A stretch of DNA of 64,000 nt from Prunus persica (lineage: Eukaryota; Streptophyta; Magnoliopsida; Rosales; Rosaceae): contig NC_034012.1 of NCBI RefSeq assembly GCF_000346465.2, positions 9,222,294 through 9,286,293 on the forward strand. The letters run 5' to 3'. The translations under genes and the position numbers were made by a program. Each line of letters begins with the position of its first letter. Within the stretch, counting starts at the first letter, position 1. Shown here in pieces: positions 56,901-64,000 of this stretch. The notes beneath the pieces are model-generated. The model was not told where the DNA came from. It did not search any database and saw nothing but the letters and a program-made list of their open reading frames with translations.

Positions 56901-59065
56901 CTAGGCTCGAAGCCTTCTCTTTATCCTGTTCATGCTCACTGTCATCATCACATAGAGCCTATCTTGTACATTGTCTATGAATCCAAAATATGCATACCTC
57001 CATCTCTTCTTAATAATTAAAGAACCACAGACTCCCCAAAATCCCACTATGAACCCTAGCACAACAGAAGAAATATAAAACCATGGAAGTTGATGTGGAT
57101 GCCCATAGCCCGCATGTTTGTTCTTACCATCTGCATCAATGGTGTTATTTGTTTCGCACTTATTTAGACTTGGGGCACCACAAAGCTTTGGGTTCCCCTC
57201 AAATGCAGAAGCATCGAAGCTTTGGATCTGAGTGCTTGTTGGCATTGGTCCTTCGAGATTATTGTATGAGACATCAAATTTTTTCAAGAAATTAAGGGCT
57301 GTTAATGACCATGGAATTTTCCCAGACAAATGATTCATGGAGAGGGTTAACTCCTCTAAATTTTTAAGGTTAGATATTTGGTTTGGAATGACGCTGGAGA
57401 AGCTGTTAGAGTGAAGAAGCAACAAGCAGAGAAGGTGCAATTGGCTGGTCTCATTAGGTATATCACCATCTATGTTATTGCGAGATAGGTCTATCATTGC
57501 TGGAATGAAAGACAATCTGCGCGGTAGAAAAGTTGGATTTGCGGGTTTGTGGCCGAGGGGAGGCAATTCAAGTTCGTAAGTGTCTTCTTCAAAAGGTTCA
57601 TAAAGCAATCTTGGTAGTCCACAAAGTTCCTTTGGAAATTCACCTGAAATTCGGTTACCTGCCAAGTTTAGAGAAAAAAGTCTAGGAAGAGTCCCCAACC
57701 AACTTGGAATTGGCCCTGTGATTTGATTATTCTCCAGATGCAAGATCTCTAGATTCTTGAGCTTTGATAACCATACAGGTATTTGACCAGTGAGCTGACA
57801 ATTGGCCAAACTCAAGTACCGAAGATTTTGGAACCCATCAAAATCAACCATGTCATCATAACCTGGCATTACCTCACCTTCAAAGGAATTCGTAAGGAAG
57901 AGTACATGGAGACTTTTGCAACTCATTAGTATCTTCATTGCTTCTGTGACATTGGTTAATCGGTCAAAACCAAGAGAGAGGAAAGACAAGGATTTCAATG
58001 AAAGAATCTCAGCCTGTATTTGTCCCTCTATATAATTTCCAGACAATCGAATGGCTTTTAAAGACCGACACGAGTAAAGGCTTATTGGCAAGATACCAAT
58101 GAATTCGTTAATAAATATATCAATTTTACTAAGTTGACTAAGTTTGGAGAAATTAAGTGTGGAGATATCTCCTTCCAAGTTGTTGGATGCTAGATGTATT
58201 TCAATAAGGTTTGTGCAATTCATCAAAGATGGGGGCAAGGCACCTTCTAAATGGTTGAAATCAAGGTTCAGTAGTTTCAACTTGGACAGCTTCCCAAAAT
58301 TGAGAGGGAGGACACCACTCAATTGATTATAATAGAGGTCAAGGATTGCAAGGTTTGTGAGTTGACAATTCTATCCACTAATGGCTCCATAANNNNNNNN
58401 NNNNNNNNNNNNNNNNNNNNNNNNNNNNNNNNNNNNNNNNNNNNNNNNNNNNNNNNNNNNNNNNNNNNNNNNNNNNNNNNNNNNNNNNNNNNAATTCAAA
58501 ACCCTAGTCAAGCGCGAAGAATGTTTGAGACAAATAGAGGATGGGAAGGGCCCTGACAAAATATTGTTGCTGACATTAAAACTAATCAAATTCCTAGTTT
58601 GTTGGAAGAAAGAAGATGGAATTGCACCCTGAAACTGATTGCTTGACAAATCCAGTTTCTTGATACTGCTGGATGGTAGATAAAGTGGTAGTTCTCTAGA
58701 AAGAAGGTTATAACTCAAATCAAGGATCTCAAGATGTTTCAGGGATGAGAAGAATTCAGTTTGAAGTGATCCGTAAAGTGAATTGTTTGAGAGATTCAAG
58801 TGGGTGAGATGTGTGAGATTTCCAAGTGGGGGAAACATACCTCCTTTGAGCCCCTTGGAGGGTAAGTGCAAATGGGTAACCCAACCATCCTGATCACAAG
58901 TGATGCCTTTCCAATGACAACAGTTAACCGAAGTCCAGTTTAAAGTAGGAGAAGCTAATGTGAGGGTGAAGGACAAGAGGGAGCTGCGCTCAATTTGGTT
59001 GCATGCATGAATATATGTAGAGATAGTCGAAGAGAAAAAGAGGATGAGAAGGAAGTATGAACCAT
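56901..59065 (-). pseudogene. LRR receptor-like protein with PSYR-like ectodomain, apparently broken
   Basis: Receptor-like proteins perceive extracellular peptides but lack a kinase. The open frame encodes a hydrophobic leader (YFLLILFFSSTIS), an LRR N-cap (ACNQIERSSLLSF, CCHWKGITCD), many LRRs, an island-like break (YEPFEEDTYELELPP), further LRRs ending GNPKLCGAPS, a membrane segment (SSVVLGFIVGFWGVCGSLII) and a short basic tail. The ectodomain order and wording resemble PSY1 receptor and RLP2-type proteins. Two lesions stand out. The only suitable ATG (59065) is one base out of frame with the leader. A TAG lies at 58371-58373, in a repeat that otherwise reads on as LTNLAILDLYYNQLSG. A 100-N gap (58393-58492) lies next to the stop, so assembly error is possible. 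No introns are apparent. Confidence 0.8.
58393..58492. other. Assembly gap (100 N, placeholder size) in the receptor gene
   Basis: Exactly 100 N suggests unknown true size, so frame continuity across it cannot be judged. Confidence 1.
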
Positions 59066-59105
59066 TGGGTTATAAGGTTGTATGGCTAGCTTTTGCTTCT
59101 TCTTG

Positions 59106-59113
59106 TATTTATA
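59106..59113 (-). promoter_or_regulatory. TATA box of the receptor-like gene
   Basis: The minus strand reads ATATAAATAC about 45 bases upstream of the ATG at 59065, a good plant TATA match and spacing. Confidence 0.55.
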
Positions 59114-59488
59114 TTGCTCACAGCACATAACTTACGTACTCGCGCGCACACACACAGGAGCAACGAAGGGCAACTTATTTTCTTTTCATCATGTTAATCT
59201 TCCAAGTTCCTTCCCCAAATGAAGGCACCTACCTGTGAAATATCACATGGCAGACATGTAGCAGTCATTAAAATAGAAGCCTTCTCTATAGGGCGTTTGA
59301 AAAGAAAATAGAAAGCTTTGAATTGTGGTGAGCAGAACGTCGAAATTGGGGGGTTAAAGTGCTTAATATTTTTAAAATTTTCTATTTATTCATTCCATCC
59401 GTCAACTAAATGACCCCACATCAAGAAATAGATAAAATGTAGATTGATGTTAGACTAATAGATAAACGTTTCTGATCGACAACACACG
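59114..59488. other. Receptor promoter region and presumed LINE 5' leader
   Basis: It includes CGCGCACACACACA near 59142-59155. The 5' end of the LINE could not be fixed, since no target-site duplication can be tested without its 3' end. Confidence 0.45.
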
Positions 59489-61390
59489 ATGCAGCTTGAA
59501 ACGCCACGCGCCTCATGCGATGAAGAGAACGCGCCTCACGCGGCGATCTTTTCCAGCGACTTCTCTCGACTACCTCCTGTTACGGCGACGACTACTCCAC
59601 CTAAATTTGTGTTCAGTGCTCTCCAACCTGAGAACAAACTGGAATCAGTGGGAACGAAGCGGATTCGAACTACGGAGCCAGATCCCAACTCGTCTGGTGA
59701 TATGGCGACTGATGTGGGCTTCGGCTCTCCTCCCCCTGTAACCTTGAATTTTAGGGATTCGGTCTTGAAACAAGGTGGACATGGCTCTACCCGAACTGGG
59801 CTTGGGGGGATGGCGGATGATAAATTCACGATTGAGGCTGATGACTTTATCGTCTCAGAAGGTGAAAAGGGACCGAGCATCATATTTTCTGAACAGGTTA
59901 AAGAGCGCCTCTACAGACCTTGGCGAACCTCAATCATCATCAAGCTGATGGGTAAGTCTCACACTTACAATTTTGTTCTTGCCAGGCAGCATAGATGGGG
60001 TATGATTAAGGGCCCTTGGAAACTAATTGATTTAGAGAATGGATTCTTTATTGTGAGATTTGTGCTTGAAGAGGATATGAAAGCTATTCTATGCGGTGGC
60101 CCTTGGGTTATTGCTGGCCAATACCTGGTTATGCAGCGCTGGAAGCCTAGGTTTGATCCCCTTGTGGAGCAAGTGACAAGGATGACCGTTTGGGTCCGGA
60201 TTATTGGTCTCCACGTTGAATGGTTCCGCCCTGAAGCCATGCTACGCATTGGAGATTTACTGGGCACCACATTCAAGGTTGACTCCAATACTGTTGCCCA
60301 GGTTCGAGGGAAATATGCCCGAGTGTGTGTGGAGATTGATCTTACCCAACCCCTACAAGCCTTCGTGCAGGTGGAGGATAACTGGTATGGTTTGGAATAT
60401 GAAGGCATCCATTTGGTGTGCTTTGCCTGTGGGTGCTATGGCCACAACAGAAACGTTTGCCCCTCAGTGATTAAAAAACCGCATACTGAGAATGTTCAGA
60501 ATACCACCCAACCCATGGATGAAGGGACACCGAGCGCCTCTCCCCTCCCTGTCAATAAGGCAAGCTCTGATGCCATGCCTCAGGATGACCCCCACGAGTC
60601 TTCAGGTACTTTAATAGGACCTTGGAGCCTGGTCCAGAATAGGAAGGGTAAAAAGCCCTTTAAGGCCAATGCTGACCTGAAGGCCAAGATGCTTGCCCCC
60701 AAGCTTAAGGAGCCTAATGTTGACCGTGGTGCTTCCCCTGCTGGATCAAGATTTGAAGCCTTGGATAATGATAAAAACAGAGTTGATTCTCATGCTGCTA
60801 TTGGGAATGTTGTTGTTGAGGAGGTGTCCCAAATACAAACTGAGACAAATGCTGGGCCTGCTAAACCTTCCAAGGCTAAGGGTCGGTCTAAGTTGAAAGG
60901 TAAAGCTCGCCAAGCCCTGGGAGATATCTCAAACGATGGTGTTGTTGATAAGCCCCAGATGGGTATTGAAAATAATATATCTTGTGCCTCCACTACCAAA
61001 GTTGGCCCCGAGTCCCGTTCTGAACCTAAAAGGAAACTTAAAGGTGTTGTGGCTGGTAAATCTTCGGGCTTCCAAGTCAGAAGTATTGACTTCCATGAAG
61101 CCACCCTGGGAGACGTTGTGGCAAGCTTGAAATCTAAGCTCCCCAACGCTGGTAAATCTCCGCCTCCTATTTTAGCTGGGGTTGAGCCGCCTGATCCTGG
61201 TCCGACTGAAGATAAGTTGGAGGATATCCCAGGAGATAAGATGGATGATGACCATGGAGAAAACTCTGCCCCTCAGATTACTATTAATTTGGATGCTGCT
61301 AGACTGAAAAAAGCTATGTTAGATGTTAAGAATGGAGTTGTTGGTGCTGCTTCTACTTTGGTAGAAGTGCTGAACGCTTCCAGTCAGTGA
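59489..61390 (+). CDS. LINE ORF1 protein, 633 residues (DUF4283 and CCHC)
   Basis: Plant L1 ORF1 proteins bind element RNA. A low-complexity Ser/Pro/Thr-rich N-terminus (about residues 1-110) precedes a DUF4283-type domain (about 130-300: RQHRWGMIKGPWKLIDLENG, GGPWVIAGQYLVMQRWKP, WVRIIGLHVEW). A CCHC knuckle CFACGCYGHNRNVC starts at residue 311. The rest is Lys- and Asp-rich and variable. The frame is open throughout. The first ATG was taken as start; an in-frame ATG upstream was not seen. Confidence 0.9.
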   Translation: MQLETPRASCDEENAPHAAIFSSDFSRLPPVTATTTPPKFVFSALQPENKLESVGTKRIRTTEPDPNSSGDMATDVGFGSPPPVTLNFRDSVLKQGGHGSTRTGLGGMADDKFTIEADDFIVSEGEKGPSIIFSEQVKERLYRPWRTSIIIKLMGKSHTYNFVLARQHRWGMIKGPWKLIDLENGFFIVRFVLEEDMKAILCGGPWVIAGQYLVMQRWKPRFDPLVEQVTRMTVWVRIIGLHVEWFRPEAMLRIGDLLGTTFKVDSNTVAQVRGKYARVCVEIDLTQPLQAFVQVEDNWYGLEYEGIHLVCFACGCYGHNRNVCPSVIKKPHTENVQNTTQPMDEGTPSASPLPVNKASSDAMPQDDPHESSGTLIGPWSLVQNRKGKKPFKANADLKAKMLAPKLKEPNVDRGASPAGSRFEALDNDKNRVDSHAAIGNVVVEEVSQIQTETNAGPAKPSKAKGRSKLKGKARQALGDISNDGVVDKPQMGIENNISCASTTKVGPESRSEPKRKLKGVVAGKSSGFQVRSIDFHEATLGDVVASLKSKLPNAGKSPPPILAGVEPPDPGPTEDKLEDIPGDKMDDDHGENSAPQITINLDAARLKKAMLDVKNGVVGAASTLVEVLNASSQ

Positions 61391-61435
61391 GGTTTTTTCC
61401 TCAGGTTCTTGCTGCCACCTTCCTTCCCCATCATC

Positions 61436-63997
61436 ATGATTATGGTCTGGAATGTAAGAGGCGCAGGGAGTAAAAATTTCCCTGGTATTATGAAAGATCT
61501 AGTTAAAATTCACAAGATTGATATTCTTGTCATTTTGGAGCCTAGAATTAGTGGCAACACTGCCCTAAATGTTATTAAGAAGCTTGAGTTTTCGAAATTT
61601 CATGTTGTTGATGCTAATGGATTTTCAGGGGGTATTTGGATGCTCTGGAATGAGCATGTCTCCTGTGTTGATATTGTTGCCTATTCTAGGCAGTCTATAA
61701 CAGCTCTCATTAAAATGAACCACATTGATTGGCTTTTTACGGCAATCTATGCGCACCCTTGCCCTGGCACCCGTAAAAATCTTTGGAGTTATTTAGATGG
61801 GATTGCTTCGGCCACTAACCTCCCTTGGATGATTGCTGGTGACTTCAATGAGTTGGTTGACAATTCTGAAAAATGTGGTGGTAATCCCATTTCTCATGGG
61901 AGTGGCCTTGTGGATTGGATTGATAGAAACAATTTGATTGATCTTGGTTTTATTGGTGCTCAGTTTACTTGGTGCAGGAAAAATGAGAATGGTGTCCTCA
62001 CTTGGGAAAGATTGGATCGCAGTCTGTCCAACATTAACTGGAGACATCAATTTCCCGAGGCCTTTGTCAGACACCTCCCTAGAGTCAAGTCTGACCATTG
62101 CCCCTTACTCATTAGCCTCCAGTCTGCTTACCTCCCCTGTGCTACTGCCAAACCTTTCAGGTTCCAAGCCATGTGGCTCCTGCACCCTACCTTTCGCAGC
62201 TTTGTGGTTGATAAATGGGCTAACTTTACTGGAAGTATCCTCCAAAAAACTCAAGCCCTTTCCTATGCTCTCACTACTTGGAATATGGAAGTGTTTGGGA
62301 GTTTATTTCGAAACAAGAAGAAGCTGCTGGCTAGAATTGGCGGGATTCAAAAAGCCCACTGCAGAAGACACTCCCCTTTTCTGGCTGATTTGGAAAAAGA
62401 GCTCACCAATGAATACCAAGCCTTGCTTGACCAAGAAGAACTTTTTTGGTTACAGAAGTCAAGGAACACTTGGCTTAAAGAAGGGGACCGTAATACCAAG
62501 TTTTTCCACCTGTCTACCATTATTCGCAGAAGAAGGAACAAGCTGGAGGGCCTCACTAATGCTCAAGGTACGTGGACTAACAATAAAAATGAAATGGAGT
62601 CTATCATTGTGAACTACTTCAAGAATCTCTTTGCTGCCCAAACGATGAGATACTCTAATGCTGATCTCCCCCAGCTTTTTCCTAGCTTGGAGGACTCTGA
62701 GTTGGCGACCCTCAATTGTGACGTTAATCCTCAAATCATTAAGGATTGTTTGTTCAGTATTGGCAGTCTTAAAGCTCCAGGCCCGGATGGATACCCTGCT
62801 AAGTTCTACCATGATTTTTGGGATCTTTGTCAGGGAACCTTTGTTGAGTTAGTTGCTGGTTGTTTCTGCTCTGCAAGCATCCCGGATGATCTAAATGACA
62901 CGCTGATTACCCTTGTTCCTAAAGTGGCTAGTCCTAGCTCTGTTGCCCAGTTAAGGCTTATCAGCCTTTGCAATACGTTGTACAAAGTGGTGTCTATGAT
63001 CATTGTTCAGAAGCTCAGGCCTCTCATGCAAAAGATTGTCAGTCCTGCGCAAGCTAGCTTCATCCCTGGCAGGCAGATTGTTGACAACATTATTGTTGCC
63101 CAAGAGGTCCTTCATAAATTCAGAAATTCTAAAGGCAAGAAGGGGTTCATCGCTTGGAAAATTGACCTCTCCAAAGCCTATGACAGGATTAACTGGGATT
63201 TCATCTATGATGTGCTATGGGAAATTGGGATTAGAGGCAAACTCCTGGTTCTTATCATGCAGTGCATCAAGTCGGTCAGATACCAAGCCATTCTCAATGG
63301 TGAGCTTACTAGAAGGTTCTCTCCGAATGCTAGGATCAGACAAGGTGACCCCCTCTTCCCTTACATTTTTGTCCTATGCATGGAAAAACTTTCCCATATT
63401 ATCATTGAACATATCTCCTCTGGAACCTGGAAACCTGTTAAGGTTGCTAGAAATGGCCCTGCTATATCCCACCTTTTCTTTGAGGATGACCTCATTTTAT
63501 TCGGGGAAGCCTCTATCCACCAAGCTAAGCTTATGAAGCATTGCTTGGACCTCTTTTGTGGTGCCTCGGGTCAGCAAGTTAGCTTTGAGAAATCTAGAAT
63601 CTGCTGTTCCCCTAATACTGAACCTGGAATTGCTGCTTCTATAGCCAATATTTGCGGGTCTCCCCTCATGGATTGCCTTGGGAATTATCTTGGTGTTCCC
63701 TTGATCCAATCTAGAATTACCAAGGATACTTACTTTGGGATTGTTGACAAAGTGCAGCGCAGATTAGCCTCCCGGAAGAGCCACACTTTATCTATGGCAG
63801 GGAGACTCACTTACTTGCAAGCTGTCACCTCTGCTATTCCAATCTATACGATGCAATCGGTTGAGCTTCCTATATCTACTTGTAACCAGCTTGATAAGAT
63901 TAACAAGGATTTCTTGTGGGGTTATTCGGTGACCAAACTAAAATCCACCTTGTCAACTGGGACACTGTTTGCCATCCTAAGAGCTGTGGTGGGCTAG
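61436..63997 (+). CDS. LINE ORF2 protein: endonuclease and reverse transcriptase, 3' part frameshifted
   Basis: It provides target-primed reverse transcription. The N-terminal endonuclease/exonuclease/phosphatase domain starts MIMVWNVRGAGSKNF and includes WMIAGDFNE, TWCRKN and LPRVKSDHCPL. The RT follows (LITLVPKV, QASFIPGRQIVDNI, AWKIDLSKAYDRINWDF, RQGDPLFPY). The catalytic box reads FFEDD (residues 682-686, GAG at 63482-63484) where the family normally has FADD, and nearby positions are atypical (RLISLCN for RPISLCN, PLFPY for PLSPY). Near 63930-63945 the frame slips: the other frame continues with the expected HLVNWDTV and GGLG, while this one stops at 63995-63997. The copy is likely inactive or carries sequence errors. 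Confidence 0.88.
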   Translation: MIMVWNVRGAGSKNFPGIMKDLVKIHKIDILVILEPRISGNTALNVIKKLEFSKFHVVDANGFSGGIWMLWNEHVSCVDIVAYSRQSITALIKMNHIDWLFTAIYAHPCPGTRKNLWSYLDGIASATNLPWMIAGDFNELVDNSEKCGGNPISHGSGLVDWIDRNNLIDLGFIGAQFTWCRKNENGVLTWERLDRSLSNINWRHQFPEAFVRHLPRVKSDHCPLLISLQSAYLPCATAKPFRFQAMWLLHPTFRSFVVDKWANFTGSILQKTQALSYALTTWNMEVFGSLFRNKKKLLARIGGIQKAHCRRHSPFLADLEKELTNEYQALLDQEELFWLQKSRNTWLKEGDRNTKFFHLSTIIRRRRNKLEGLTNAQGTWTNNKNEMESIIVNYFKNLFAAQTMRYSNADLPQLFPSLEDSELATLNCDVNPQIIKDCLFSIGSLKAPGPDGYPAKFYHDFWDLCQGTFVELVAGCFCSASIPDDLNDTLITLVPKVASPSSVAQLRLISLCNTLYKVVSMIIVQKLRPLMQKIVSPAQASFIPGRQIVDNIIVAQEVLHKFRNSKGKKGFIAWKIDLSKAYDRINWDFIYDVLWEIGIRGKLLVLIMQCIKSVRYQAILNGELTRRFSPNARIRQGDPLFPYIFVLCMEKLSHIIIEHISSGTWKPVKVARNGPAISHLFFEDDLILFGEASIHQAKLMKHCLDLFCGASGQQVSFEKSRICCSPNTEPGIAASIANICGSPLMDCLGNYLGVPLIQSRITKDTYFGIVDKVQRRLASRKSHTLSMAGRLTYLQAVTSAIPIYTMQSVELPISTCNQLDKINKDFLWGYSVTKLKSTLSTGTLFAILRAVVG

Positions 63998-64000
63998 GTC

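Larger units (their letters stand above)
59489..64000 (+). mobile_element. L1-clade LINE retrotransposon, running off the window
   Basis: ORF1 (59489-61390) and ORF2 (61436 to the window end) are separated by 45 bases, the usual plant L1 layout. The RNase H region, the 3'UTR and the poly(A) tail lie beyond the window. It starts about 420 bases upstream of the receptor-like gene's ATG and runs away from it. ORF2 shows signs of decay. Confidence 0.9.

Noticed and set aside
59536..61146. Antisense open frames across LINE ORF1 and ORF2
   Set aside because: They are shadows of the coding strand without motifs.

Overview
This is nuclear DNA from a flowering plant. Genes are intron-rich with GT/AG junctions, intergenic DNA is AT-rich, and Ty1/copia, LINE, SINE and MITE-like repeats are dense. 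The families present (an FBD-type F-box array, RABA1, APC6/CDC16, a PSY-receptor-like LRR protein) point to a eudicot. A woody eudicot such as a Rosaceae species is plausible, but the sequence alone does not prove it. Three runs of N (34700-35007, 53321-53626, 58393-58492) show that this is a draft scaffold.

Positions 1-26.8 kb hold a tandem array of F-box/LRR/FBD genes, all on the minus strand. There is one gene cut by the window edge, four apparently complete genes, one broken gene and two 3' remnants. The genes share a design: a non-coding 5' exon, a 5'UTR intron, a long exon 1 (F-box plus LRRs), a small exon 2 (usually 147 bp) and exon 3 (FBD). An orphan copy of the 5' exon lies near 5.85 kb. 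A nearly pristine 5.6-kb copia element (20766-26408, plus strand) sits inside the 5'UTR intron of the last F-box gene, so that gene's promoter is now about 6 kb from its coding region.

Positions 26.8-39.7 kb are mostly transposon-derived. They hold two TTA-flanked MITE-like elements, a small secreted-peptide gene of CEP/PIP type (28626-28904, minus), a decayed GH35 beta-galactosidase fragment, a Harbinger-like element, and a second copia element (33223-38195, minus). The second copia has two identical LTRs but three in-frame stop codons.

Positions 39.7-55.2 kb are the ordinary gene region: a small conserved protein of unknown role (minus), a RABA1-class small GTPase (plus), and the anaphase-promoting-complex subunit APC6/CDC16 (plus, 16 exons visible, one truncated by a gap). 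Several MITEs lie between them.

Positions 55.2-59.1 kb hold a local segmental duplication. The 3' end of APC6 and the 3' end of a receptor-like protein occur twice, in mirrored completeness: intact APC6 beside a broken receptor end, then a broken APC6 end beside the fuller receptor gene. The receptor gene (minus) has a PSYR-like LRR ectodomain with no kinase, and it carries a frame break at its start and an internal stop. Positions 59.5-64 kb hold most of an L1-type LINE (plus): ORF1 with a CCHC knuckle, and ORF2 with endonuclease and reverse transcriptase, running to the window edge with a frameshift near its end.

All calls come from reading the sequence and from knowledge of the protein families. 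No database search was run.
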